In this document: piece by piece, positions 46,151-59,500 of the stretch
Numbering within the stretch: position 1 is the first letter of the stretch
Layout of the letters: every line of letters begins with the position of its first letter
DNA from: Neurospora tetraspora
Taxonomy: Eukaryota > Ascomycota > Sordariomycetes > Sordariales > Sordariaceae
Assembly (NCBI RefSeq): GCF_033439725.1
Contig: NW_026944390.1
Coordinates: 310,001 to 374,000 of the forward strand
Direction: 5' to 3'
Length of the DNA: 64,000 nt
Notes under the pieces: generated by a model
What the model was told of the DNA's origin: nothing
What the model saw: the letters and a program-made list of their open reading frames with translations, nothing else
Database searches by the model: none
Program-made: the position numbers and the translations under genes

Positions 46151-49100
46151 CGCTCGCCCCCTTACCTATGTTAACACACTGACTGAATGAAGTACAAGCG
46201 CGGGGTCAGGACTGAGCGCTTCTAGCCCTAACGAGTACCGAAGGCATGTTCGTACAAGTCAATGAAGAAAAGGAATGCTAACATTAGCTCAGATGGAATA
46301 GTATAGTTGGGGTTGGCTAGAAAAAGAGAAGGACAAATGTGTTTGGGGTCCCAAACTTGACCAGAAATTGATACCCTTCCAACCTGGTGGCCCAGTGCAC
46401 CACCTTCTACGTGGCCTTCCCGCTTGGTCCAGGTCTTGCTTTAATCAAGGTTTATGTGACTGAACAGGTTTTTGGGAAACTTTGAGATTAACAGAAACAT
46501 CGCTCATGAAGGGGGACGAAGATGGCATGTCAAAAATCTCTCGCTTCCTCGAGACCACTGCCCGGCAAACCCATTTCTCCAAGGTTTGTTCTTGAAGTGC
46601 TGGGTGAAGATTAAGCGAAAGGATAAGGGACACACAATCACTGATGGTGGGTCGACTTCGAACGTTACGTATGCTCCTTCGTCGTTTGCCGTGCGCGTAA
46701 CAGTGATCTGTATAGGGTGGTGGATGGAGTGGTACTGACGGATGGTACGGATGGGGCGCTTTGAGGGGGTGGTATAGTACCATGGAAGCTGGCACGTAGT
46801 ACTTGTCTTCATACACGCCAAACATCGTTTTCTTCGAGGTGGTGGTGTGGTGCGGTCAGACGTGAAGGTGTGGTAGTATTCTGTTGAAGAAGTAGAGATC
46901 TCAAATGTGATTAGTCATATCAAGCGTGTGTGACAAGTTGCTTCGTTCTCCCTTCAATTACATGAAGAAAGTGGAATGGACGACTGAGAAGGTAGAAGCG
47001 AAGGCGAAGCAGTAAAGGCACATCAAACCGGAATTTCATTGAGTTCCGAGGCTCAAAGAGTAATTGAACAGACGCAAAAGGGGTTATGAGAGGGATTGGA
47101 ACCACGAAAATGGAAGAAACTGATACTGTTCACCGCTTGGATGAAAATATGTGACGACCTCGAAATTTCTGTGATGTGTCCTTGCATATGTGTACCACTG
47201 GGTTTTGGGGAGAAATACCAACTGGATAAAGCAAACGCTTGTACTTCTTTTGCAGGCATGATGCTTTGATCCGAGCGTACAGATCTGGAAGTTCCTGTGC
47301 GCTCCCGTGTACTGCGAGCCATGCGGGCGGTTTCTGTGACCGTCGAGCCGTACGACCTGTGCCTTTGAAGCAGGCAAACCGAGTACCCCACACCAAGGGC
47401 ACTAATACTAATGATGTTTAACGATCCTTCCAACCGCATTTTAGGGTGGATTCAAAGTCTCTTGAACTTCAAAAGGTGACAAGTGATTTTTTGGCAAATT
47501 CCCGCCCCGACTGAATAAGAAAAACTTTGTGGCGTCGACGTTGAGTGATACGGGTGGGCGCAGTGGATCACCGCTAAGTAGGTGAAGGAGGAGGGCAGGA
47601 GGAAGAGTATCATTTTCCAACGGTTCGGATAGACGGGTAGAAATGCAAGGGAAATGAAGAGAGGGAAGAAGCGTAAAGTCTGAACCTATGAAACGAAAAC
47701 GTGGTACAGTAAGAACTGGACTGGTTGAGGGTTGTCGAGCCTACTATAGGTCTTCGCAACTGAACCCCAGATGGAGGAAGCATGAGCGGCACCCCAATTA
47801 GAAGCACTTGCTTTGATGGCATATCCAGACGGATCATAGGCGTACGAGCCGAACTTCTCTTGGCCTACCAAGTATGGAATACCTTGGAGAGGTTCAAATG
47901 CTGCACAAAGCAAGGACGCATAAAGTCACTAACATTCGAACAACGGGAAATAGCCCCCTTCTCCCTGTTTGTGCGTTCCCAGAAAAAAAAAAGGAAACTG
48001 CATGAGCAAGTCAGTAACACACACTTACAAAGGAAGAGCTGTGAGGGCGCACAATGTTAGTCATATTTGGCGAGTTGCTCTTGGCAAGGCCCAGCAAGCA
48101 TACAAACATACACCAGACCTCTTGTCTGGAATTAACTTGTGGCGAGAGCTCAGTGCCCTGGATTTGGTGATGAGTATTGAAAGGGTGAATGGGAACTCAC
48201 TGGAAGATTTCGAGAGACCTTTTGTATGTGAGGTAGATAGACCTCCCCACCATTACGAGATGGCGTTCATCACTGTGCAACGGGTTGACGTGACGTCGGG
48301 TACCGGCATATGAGGCTAAGGGCCATCGTAGACGACGTACCAGATCTTCGCGGCATTAGCTGACTTAACATATTGTACTATGAAGATCTTGGCCAATTCC
48401 CTCTCCTGATATCAATGTTTAGAAAGTTTGGGTTACCGGGAACGTTGAAAATAGGCTGAATAGACCCGGGATTTTAGGTAACGGCGTCATGCTTTAGTTG
48501 TAATAACTGTTGCATACGAAGTGACAAGAGCTGTTAGTTCAAGGCTCAATGATACTATACGCGTAGTAGTACCTGAAGGAAAAATGTCCGGTTTGAGCGG
48601 CCTACATATACACTGTAGATGTATGGTGGGTTTGCATGCAATCCAGGTACCGTTGAACGACGAATGCGAGATCTTAGTGGACTGGGGCACAGTTATATCA
48701 GGACAATGACGATGGCAGGTGCCAGGTGGAAGCTAAATTCCAGATAGCCAGCAACCACGGCTCCGTCGCTCTAAAGCATGCCGCAGACATTGATTAGCGT
48801 GGATGATATCGTTAGCCCAGCCTACCCATTCATACAGACGCTCACTCCATGAATCGTGGTACTCAACGGTCAAATGGGCATGTTCACAACCCAAAAGGCT
48901 TTTGCACACGGCCTTGTAGTTGTACGGTCGCTGCGTAGTGTAGGTTAGCTCGCTAGGCTAGGTGCGGCAGAAAGTCAAGCTTGTACCGGTTGCCAGGCTG
49001 CCGGTGGCCGGCGGTGATCGACTGAACAGCACGCCCATCTGAAAACTGCCGTACTGGCCACAGCAGACATGTTTAGCAGATTCTTGTTCCGTGCTAAGAG

Positions 49101-52100
49101 ACTGAGCCCGTGTTCGAATGAGGTAATGTGTATATCCGCTCTCGGATTCGCTACTCTTGGTTTGACCGGCGATGGAGTCGCAAGTGGTGGCAACCAGGCT
49201 CTCTCGCCGTAATAATGCCGTGGGCCTTCATTTCTTTGGAGGGACGTGCGACACCGTTGGATCGATCTCAAAGGCATCTGACAGATTGTCCTGTTAGTTC
49301 TCAGCAGCAGTAAGTTGGTGGAGTGCCAAAAGGAGTAACCATATCGTTTCCAGTACCACTCCTAGACTATACAGTAACGAACACAGCCACTCTAAGGGAG
49401 TCGCAATGTTCGGGTCGATGTGCAACCCGCGAAGCACGGGCACCATGGGTCGGACTGGCATTGGTTGCGATGCCTTGGAAGGATGAGGCGAGATACGTAA
49501 GGGAGCCCCCCGAGGCCCCTCGAGCCCCCTGTGCGAACAGACCGAAGGCTACTGCGTGGAAGCTTTCGTGGAACAAAGGCGTGTTCCATCGACCCTTGGA
49601 GCGTCATGGCTGCCCTGACAAGTGTTAGCGAAGGGCGCTAGAAGCTTTTCGGGAGATTCTGCACCAGGGGGTGCTCTCGGAGTCGGCGGTTACCCTACCC
49701 TTGCTAGGCTAGCAGCGTACCGTGGTATTTGAGAACCACTGGCCACGCTTCCCATGCCTACGCCACCCACGCATATAGATCTCCCACGCCCATCTGAGAT
49801 GTCACGGTCAAGCGGAAGGCTGAAGGGGCTGGTCCGAACGTGCTGTGGTGTACCATGATGGAACCTCAGGTAGATAAAGCGACATAGGCTAAATACATCA
49901 TGCTCGAGATGATGGTACAGTTCAGAGATGGTGCCCCACCACATGCCTCAGGTAAGATGAGCAATCGCCTTGCTAAGCTTCCTCCGGATCCTCTTCTAGG
50001 AAGAGTCGCATTCCGGAAATGGCGTCACACACCATGATAGATGGGAGCGTGTATCAAGCCTGGTTCTTGGGGGCAGGGTGTCGTGTCGGGCCGATGCTGA
50101 CATCTTTGTGGCCTTTGCTGATGGTTCGAGTGACGTTCCAGGTTTGGAGGGTCATTGAGTGATGGTGGAGATGAAGAAACCGAGCCGAGGGGGTTCCTCT
50201 TGCCCCTGCCCTGTTAGATATTTTGAAGAGGAAATCCCAGGGCAAGGACTCCGATGACGGGCCGTTCTTACTCCCGACTTCCGTTGATTAGGTCGAGACG
50301 ACGGGACAACATTCCACTTTCATTAAACCTGAAGCCAGGCACAGAAACGTCCAGGTGCATAATCTGAAGCAGCGATTAACAAGAAAGTGGATCCAGAAGG
50401 AGGAAATGCAAAAGACAGGAACAAGAACATGGAAGGAACTCACCGAGTTCTGGTGCCTTTCCTAGTTGGGCCTAGGTGGTATTTGGCTGGAACTATGTAG
50501 AGGACCCCGAGAAGAGAGGAGCACCTGCCCTTTACGTCGTCGCCTCGCGACTCGCACGGAAGAGACAGAATGCTTCTTGCCTGCCGGGCATGATGGGTGA
50601 GCTCAGACTGCGTACTGAGTGGCGATCACCCGGTGTTCCAGATGGAAATGGGAAGGAGTGACGGTGAGAAGCTGCTAGTGTGAGACAGATCATCGACGGC
50701 CAACCGAAACCGAGGGCAACAGAGCAAAGGTCAGTGCTCAGAAGTCCTCCTTCCATGGGAAGACGTTACCACCTTGCAAAGCTTTTTCAGACTCCGAGCA
50801 TGTCCTGTGGGAATCACCGCCGTGGTTTATCTCGAAGATCCAAGACAGGCGAACCAGCCATTCGTTGTGGTCCATCACACAAGCACCATATCGTCATAGT
50901 CGTTTCACCCGGCTCGTCTCCAAACTAAGTCCGCCTTCAACGGGACCCAAGCGCTATCGCCAGTTTACCACCTCAGGACTTCCATCGCCATGATGGCCTC
51001 TACGGACCGGGTGGCAGAGGCAGGCGAAGATAATTGAGTGACTCTTCACGTTCCTGGGCACACCATTTTCCCCAGGTCGAAATCCGACTGGCCACCACAG
51101 ACCAGTGGGCACATCCTGCACCTCGCTTTTTACCCGCTTTTCTTGGGTATCCTGATCCCCATCGAGTGCCGCTGGGTGTTGGCTGTGGGCGCTTCTCGGC
51201 TGAAGACTCCGGTCTACTTCGTCCACCCCCTTCACACCGACCCCCTGTCGAACCGGTCAAAGACGGCGTCCCAGCTTGTCCATATGGGATGCAACATGCT
51301 CGAACTCACCGCCGGCCGACTGCCTCATCCAGGTGTCGTCTGCTCCAGTGGCCGGCCGGAGATATCAGAGCATGGAGCCGGGATATCCTTAGAATAAAAA
51401 AGGGACTATCTCGTACAACGTCGCTCCAGGAACGTCGTGCCGCATGCCGTGTCGTCAAACTGCCGCCAAAGTGTTTCCAAGGCTGATTGTCGACTTTCCA
51501 TCCAAGACATCCCCTTCGTTTGCCAGATGGGAACCGGATGAACCGATGAATCCCCCTTTGTCACCGTTTGGCTGGATTGCTGCTAATCCCTTGTTCGCTC
51601 GGGCTCTTGCGCTTTCCCAGCTCTTCGGGAAAGCATCGGTGTGTCTGGGTGATAGATCAACTGTCAAGTCTTCCATCCTGTTTGGGTTCCCAGACCTGTC
51701 TCTCTCAAGAGCCACGGCGCAAGGAAACGGACGGAACCATGGTTGACGGCTATTCCACCTCGCAAGCGCGACCCCAAAAGGGTCATGATCCTGCCAAGGA
51801 CCCGGTTCAGGAAGCCTTGAGACGGCATAAGAACAGGGTTCCCCCGTCAACAAAGACACAACAAGTGCAGTGTTCTATCCGGTTGAAGTGTTTTGGCGGT
51901 CTTGTTGCCGTCGGGAATGCCCAGCTGTCTCCGACTTGGATGATATGTCGCCGGCCCTTTCCAATGTCATATCAAATGTGGCTAGTGTCGATTTGGGTGC
52001 CGAAACGGACGGTAGGTAGTTGTTTGGCTTTCATGGATCCGTTTCGTTGTTGTCGTCGTCCTCAATTACACCAGGAAATGGATGTGATTATCGAGAAACA

Positions 52101-53430
52101 GACGACACTGACGCTGCGGGAAAGCATGGAAAGACAGTCGCAACACCCCACTCCGGGCCTGAGCTGGGGCATGCATCGAGTCCTGACCCTGCACCACAAG
52201 TGCCGTAACGGTACATGGGAATCGCCAAGAGATGCCACATGCAACACCGATTCGAGATGCCTCCAGCACCCTGTCCACGGGCAGTTGTACCCCAACTTCC
52301 TAGCTCCTTCAAGCCACCTGGAGACAGTGCATGTACCCTCCGGGCTAGGGGTACGCTAGGGCAGCACCCAGTGGAGCTGGACAATCTGCTACAGTAGCAA
52401 CTAGAAACTCGTGGGGCCGGGTAGTTCTAACTTGAGTCCTTTTCCATGTTATCACTCTGCTGTTTTTCACATGTGTGGCCTGCCCCGGTCTCCGGGTTTG
52501 ACGTATGGACGTCCAGGGCCCGGGCATCTGTGGTTCCAATATGACGGGATCCTCTCTGCAGGTATGGAACAGGCAAGGACATGGCCATCATCCACTTCGA
52601 CCTGCTATTCTGAGGTCAGTGGTTTTGAGGCCGGCTACTCTACCTCCCCATCCCCATTTTCCGGGCTGTAGTGTCTATGGAACGGTAACGGACCAAGGAC
52701 CCCTTCTTCTCGGCTTCGGAAACCACGCTTCGTCATGGCCGCTGGGTCGTCCCAGCTTTTCCCACCTTAAGATTTGACGGGCATGCTCGACTCTCAAACG
52801 GCTAGAAACACAAGGACAAAGGTCTGACCCATCTATCTCCGTTTACTTCGATTCGATACCCGTCAAGGAACCTGAGCTCCACGTCTTACAAACACCGGCC
52901 GTTGCCCTTCACCAAACAGTCCGCGGCTCCAACTTGTCATCAACTCCAACCTCACCTGCCTCGATTGTGAATCTATATCTAGTCTGGGTCCTCCCTTCCA
53001 TCCCACCTCCAGAGTCCAAACATCAGTAGTGACTACCCAGCCTTTCAACAACCTTCCACGTCTCATCTCGACTTCACTCGAACTCATCGATCTACGCCTA
53101 TCTTACTTATTGTCCCAGCAAGACAGCTATCGGTTGGTGTGCCACATAACTAGGTAAGAACGATCTCGGGAGGTCCCGTAACCGGGCAGTCCCAATGCTT
53201 CTTATCACCCTAACAGGCTTTCCCTGACTTTTCTTCTGATTCTAACGTCCTATCAGAGTGCATCACCTTTCAGAAAAGAGTCCTCAGATACCGCTGAGGC
53301 CCACGTCACCGGCACTGACAGCTTTATCTGCGTATCGAATTTTCGAATTTCCTTTTCGGCAACCAACCAAGTGGCTTTAAGTAGTCTGGCCTTCTTTAAA
53401 GTGACAAAACAGCCCCATCGGACTATTACA
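46151..53430. other. Gene desert, left part
   Basis: About 7.3 kb with balanced base composition and no recognisable gene. Frames are mostly under 130 codons and overlap on both strands; the largest (51568-52359, 263 codons) has no domain. A minus-strand candidate at 46445-46825 is discussed under findings. Just before 53431 there is a plausible 5' leader intron (about 53153-53258) with a GTAAGA donor and a CTAAC branch site. Confidence 0.5.
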
Positions 53431-53598
53431 ATGGCACTTTCAAACGGCTGCGCGCACCATTTTGTCCTGATCAAGTCAGAGAGTAGCTTGATCCAATGGA
53501 CATGTCAGCTATGCCATTCAGGGCCCCATTACTTCATCTATGAGTGCCGGTACTGCAAGATGAGAACGTGCCGTCCCTGCATCCCCGGGGCTGCTTAA
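53431..53598 (+). CDS. Small cysteine-rich protein, putative zinc-binding
   Basis: A 55-residue protein starting MALSNGCAHHFVLIKSES. It then has WTCQLCHSGPHYFIYECRYC and a further CxxC in TCRPC: three CxxC-type pairs arranged like a zinc ribbon or treble-clef fragment. I recall similarly short fungal hypothetical proteins sharing the CHSGPH...CKYC core, but no known function. The ATG has A at -3. A candidate spliced leader (GTAAGA donor at 53153, CTAAC at 53243, acceptor at 53258) supports a real transcript. It is the only likely protein gene between vip1 and the oxidase relic. An in-frame ATG 60 bases upstream would add 20 residues without cysteines and looks like leader. Confidence 0.6.
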   Translation: MALSNGCAHHFVLIKSESSLIQWTCQLCHSGPHYFIYECRYCKMRTCRPCIPGAA

Positions 53599-56500
53599 GC
53601 CCGCTTCCGTACCTGGCCGGCACAGATCCAGGCCTCTGAGGGTTTTGCAGTGCCCCTTGGAAAATGGATCTGATAGGCGTGCCTTGAGGGTTACTCTGGG
53701 GCTGTGGCTGGTTATTCCATTGCAAGTACCGGTAAGTTGCATAGATTGAAAAGCTTTTCTGTCAATGCTGGTTTCCGTTTGGAGGCTAATCTTTTTTACG
53801 GCAGGCTGTTGGCACTTGCCCGATCAGTATCTCCGGGCAACGGGACAAACGCTGCCCACGGCGAAGGACGACCCCCAAGACGACCCCCAAGGCGATGCGC
53901 GATGATTTTTGTTTTCTCTTGGCAATCTTTGATCGACAACCGGCGGACAATACCACTCGAGAACCTAACGGCCGTCGTCACACCATTATCTTTGGGCATC
54001 CTCGTGGTTCATTTTGCGACGTTTTATGCTTCCCTTTTGTTCACTTCGACAACAGACGGTGAACACACAAGCCTTGCTTACAGGTATGGCATTACGGCCG
54101 CTCCTAGGGGTGGCGGGTGCGTGCTTGGGCAGAGTGTGCTGTCTTCGGAATCACCCTTATCCAACTAGCGAAATGGCAGACCCCGGATTCCGCTGTGTTG
54201 GATCTTGCACCACCCGCTGTCAGTCACTCAGTTACGCTTCTTGCGGGGAAGAACAGGCTGTCAAGACTTCCAGAACGAACCTTGCCTAGTTACCGGCCGG
54301 ATCCACGGGTGAATGCTGGTCCCCCTTTTCCCCTTTGGCTTGTTTTCCGTTACCTTTTTGCGATGGATTATGGTTACACGTTGTGGCACGCGCCCAAAAA
54401 GACAAACAACATTCACTGGTTAGATCGAGTTTCACGGCTTTGATGGATATACCTGGTTAGACGAAAATAGGACGGGTTCCTAAGGAGGATATGGTTACGC
54501 GTTCCCTTTCTCTTACTTCTCATTTGGTGGGATGATCAAAATGGTTTTCAGCGCCTGTATAGAAGGAAATACCAGAGTGATTATGAAGGAAATACCCCGG
54601 TACGGGCTCGGAAAAGGAGGAATTCGAAAAGGTAGAGCGAAGATAGGAATGACTAAAGAATGGTCGATACAACCAATGGTGCGTGCCTCTGTGCTTCAGA
54701 CCCGAGTGTTCCATCGGGCTTCCCAAAACGGCTATGTTCAGGTACCGTACACGATAACATTTAACTGCACTTATACACTTGTAAGTGCAAAGTCCCTGAA
54801 TCAGACTTGGTGTAACCAAACCTCGTTACGGCTAACTATTTTCCCTTAGTCTATAGCTACCCTAGAGCAACTCTGCACTAACACTTACCAATTATCTCTT
54901 ACTAACTTCCAACAAACTCCGAGTTTACCCTTTCTCGTGTAACACAACACAAGAGTCCGAACACACTTTAAGAGCCAAGCAGTAGAGACTTTGCCTTTGA
55001 CGACGTCTCCTTTTCTTGAAAATCCATAATGTCTTGCATGCCTTGTGTCGGTTCTGAAGTCGTGTGTAACTGTGGCTTTTTCTGTTAATTCCACCTGTTA
55101 ATTGTCAAGTTGAGCCTCATCTGTCTCGGACATAACCACTCTGCAACTCTGCGACTTTCGTTTCAGATGCTGCATAGAGATGGATTAGGGAACTCGAAGG
55201 CTGTTTATGTAACTCAGTCTCGGCTACGGTTTAACAAAAAGAAGCAAGAGGTGCTACTTTAGAGATCTAGGGCTGACAACCGTTGTAACATGAACAGCCC
55301 TCGAACATAAGCGGTGTTGTTCCGCATCTCTGTGTCTTTGTGTGTGTGTGTGTGTGCTGCTGATCTAGAAGCGGTCTAGCCAGGTTATCAACCAGTAGAT
55401 AGCTGGATGCAGGTGACGATGATGGGAATGGAGGCAAGTACAGGCGTTGACCAAATACAATGTCTAACCAGGAACGCGAATAATGAGCCCTACTAGGTAC
55501 ATATCTGGTGACGGTGGTTCAACAGGCAATCATTCTCTTTGCTCTTCCACAGGAACCTACCTAGTGGTGGTGGTCAGATTAACTCAAGTCTAGAAATTGT
55601 ACCGTGACCTCTAGCAGACGTTGGTGGGGAGGAAGTGGCCAGACCAACTCATACCGGCTAACAATCCTCGCGAAAATCACATGGGAAAAACACCATGTGT
55701 TTTATCTGCATGGTACTTTCCCAGAAGCAACTTTAGGTTGTCACTACTCATTCGTCCACTCATCATTTCAGTTTCTCTTCACTAGTGACACCTACCTATA
55801 CCCTTTAGGTAAATACATCTACCTTTGTAACATCACTTAACTCAATGACTTCTCTGTAGGTTGACGATTTCGGCATGGTTCAAGTTAAGTACTGACCTCT
55901 CACCGTGAGATCTCCCGGCATATTTTCTAACCGATATATCTGCTGTTTCCGTTGCATAAACTCCTTTTGGCTTGGTTGCCATAACAGGAACTCCATGAAC
56001 CTCATTCTGGTAACAAAACCATCCATCAGCACCAAACAAATCCCCATATCGGCCGTACGTACCCCATACCCGGTACATGCAGTATGTTTCATCAGCCCAG
56101 CACAACGTGTCCCCAAACATCCAATCTTCTCGCCAGAAATTCATCCAAGCAATTTTTCGTTCCAGAGTCTCCTATACCGCTAGTAGACCCCGACATTCCC
56201 CGGTGCGTTATAGGTAAGGTAGGGACGAAACGCAAATCGAAGCTTCTATGCCTGCTGCTACTTTCCATGGACGCTTCTACACTGACTTCCATTCCTCTAC
56301 CCGCCCCGCAAAGCCCGAAGCTTACAAGGGAGCGGGCGGCAGTTGGAAACGCCGTGCAACGTATCTCCCGCCGGCCGCGGCGGTCTGGGTTGGCTTTCCA
56401 TATTCCTAGACGCTACCTACTTACCAGCTCTTTCGCTTCGGTCCTGTCCCCCAGTCCAGTGTCTCCCAGTGATCTCACTGATCCCAGTGAGTGAGGTTCC

Positions 56501-59500
56501 CCGCAGAATCGCAGGTCCGGGGGTACTGGGGTGCGGCTTCCGGTGGGTTTTATAGAGAACTAAAAGATGTAAGGACCCGGTTTGAGTTGGGGAAAGGAAG
56601 GAGCGAGGGAAACATGCAAAGCAAAAGTGCCAGCCAGGAAGGAAGGAACATTTATCTCATTCCGAGGGGCAGTTGCGGCTGGCTGGTTTTGTCGGTTAAC
56701 ATCGCTGTACCTACCTTCCTCTTGGGTTGGGAAATTCGTTCACAGTATTGTGAACAATCACAGCCGGTGTAGGTATGAATCGAGGATACTGTAAAACACG
56801 AAATTATCAGCGAGAAACATGAAAAAGAAAAAAAAAAAAAAGAAAAAAATCCATCTTCAACTCGTGTTATCCTCTTGATTCGGCTTCTAATCCCACGATA
56901 TTTATTCATTTAGTAACGATCTCGCCGCGGCATCTCGGTACTTCCTGTTAGCGCACCTAGAGTAGCGTATGTAGGTACAAATGCGGTAACTCCGTGGTGT
57001 TAGTGTTAGTGCCCAACCTACCTACCGAGACAACCTTGCCGCATATCTATCTATTTCACCTAGGTAAGTAAGCTCGGTAAGTTTGATCCGCCCACTTCCC
57101 GTTCATGTCTCGTCATTTACTTTTTCCTTCAAACTTTCTTCCGAGGTATCAAACTCTTCGTTGTCTCAAGTTCTCTGTTTCATCCGGGTCAGCTTTCTGT
57201 TCGATCTCAACCTAACTCATCGTAATATCCCCTGACACCGAGACCTAGTTCTGCTTGCACTTGCCATATATGGCATATCTCCGAAGCCCGTTTGTCGGAT
57301 TCCGTCGCTAAACCCTCCACCAACTGTTGTCTGTGCAACTCGAGTTCTTTCACCGAGTTTGAGAGTCCATGGCACATGCTACCCACTGCAGCAACCTCTG
57401 ATTACGCGCGGGCGGGGGAAGCAACAGCAACCGAGTTGTCGCCAGACTGATAACCATAGAGGAGAATTTGGAGAACCATAACTTGACGTGCTACAATACC
57501 AACCCATCGGTCCGATGACCCAGAGACTTACTTGATGGTGTTTTGGATGTAGTTCCAGAGCGACGACATCGCAAAGAACAGAAAGAAGAAGGGAAAAAGA
57601 CGAAAACTTCAGGTGAGGTTAGTCACTTTCCAATTCAAGTTCGCCCTACCTGTACATGTATCGCCAAGTCCCACATCACATCAAGCTTCCATTACAGCGT
57701 ACATACATGACGCTAGGCGCTAGATCCCGATCTGCTTTGGCTTGCATAGCGTGGTGTCGTTGTGCCGTTGTGTCGTTGTGTTGCCCTGCAGCAGCTTACT
57801 GCAATCCGCTGCAATCGGAAAGAAGCTTCGAAGCTTGAAGCTCGAGGGGTGCTTTGATAGGAACCGCTTATACCGCTAGAGATGAATTTGGTGTGGTGTG
57901 TGTGGTGGACTGGTGGTGTGCTGCAGCTCGCTCAAGCAGGTACCGCAACGACGTATGTAACGGCTTTTAACGACCGATGAAGGTGTTTGTACAGGTACAT
58001 GGTGCGGTACTTGCACATGCGCTGCCCAATTCCGAAATTGCAGTACCTTTTGGCGGGGAGGGGAGGGGAGCTCTAAAAATAACCGATGTTGACGCAGTTG
58101 GGAGCTACCGTATAAACTCGCGAAATTGGACTTCGGGAAAGCACATACGGGTAGGGTTAAAGGTGTCATTCAACTACATACATGCGTTTTTTCTGCTTCT
58201 TTCCTCCTTTAACCCTACCCGTATGTGCTTTCCCGAAGTCCAATTTCGCGAGTTTATACGGTAGCTCTATGGACGACTCTTCTACCCCACCCTCCATCAT
58301 CAAGAGAGCTTCACGAGCCGAACCATGGTAACGGGGACAGTGACAAATAACGGCGTTGCTGTAGTGGTGTTGAGAGTTTGTTTTGCTTATACGAGACTCT
58401 TTATTATGCTGCTTTGGCAGGACGAGATATAGGGAGATGGGATTATGGATGGGATGGATGGGCAGGATGGGATGAACTGTCGACGTACATATCTTTGGAT
58501 ATGTGCTTGGCTCGATTGGGAATATTCTTAGTTTGTGAAATGGCGCCTGTTCACACCAACCCGGGTTGATGGAAGATACAGGTCACTGCTCGTCGTTCGA
58601 CTCATAAACCGAGATGCGAGAAGTTCCAAGTTGAGTAAATGGGTGGGACTGAAGTGTAGTGGATGATCTGACCGAGCGAGATATCGTGGGCAGCACCGGA
58701 GTTAGCTCCGTACTTACCCTTGTCAACTAATTCAAGTTGCTCTCAATCGCCATTCCCCTCTATTTTCTCCATCACATTCACCTCTTTGCGCTGTTCTCTT
58801 TCTTCTTCCTTGCTCATGAAACATGCAAGAAGATGAAAACGGAAACCCAGAGCGGAGTGACATGTAGCCATCTCGTAAGCCCATCGTCTCATCTTGAAAT
58901 TTTACCCACACAAAGCGGAGGTATCTCGGTTTTCCAAGGCACTTGCCTGCCCTTTTAGTTGACATCTTCAAATGAGGCCATGTATGCAGTAGACACCGTA
59001 TTGAGCCCACTGGAAATCTGGAATGTCACTATAGAAGCCTAGGATGGGAGTTGAGGTCTGACAGAAAAGGGTGTGAAGACGTGGTGGTGAGAAAAAGAAC
59101 GTGAAACTTAGTGATCGTAGTAAGATCTGAAACAACCGACAAAGGAAAACTACTTACCCGTTAGTACCGATACATACTTCGTTCCTTCTCCCGTCCGGGA
59201 ATTCATAGTTCAGAGCCGGCGCATGATGGGCTCATGGTGAATTTGACTGCACTCTCCGGGGCATCCTCGGGCCGAGGCAGCGACATAGACCGGAGCGGCT
59301 TTCCCATTCCCCATCATCTTATGTAACGACGAGACATCACGATACCTCTGTGGAATATCTATTCGAGACGAGTCCAAGTATCCTTGCAATCAAAGAAAGA
59401 AGGATACATAGACTGACCCAACCAGAATGCCTCCTCTTAACCGAGCATTACACAAGCGCCTGCCTACCCAAGCAAGCGATATGGCCCAGGGTCGTTGAGG

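Noticed and set aside
51568-52359. 263-codon plus frame in the desert
   Set aside because: No domain, signal or biased codon use, and it overlaps other open frames on both strands; likely chance in balanced-composition DNA.
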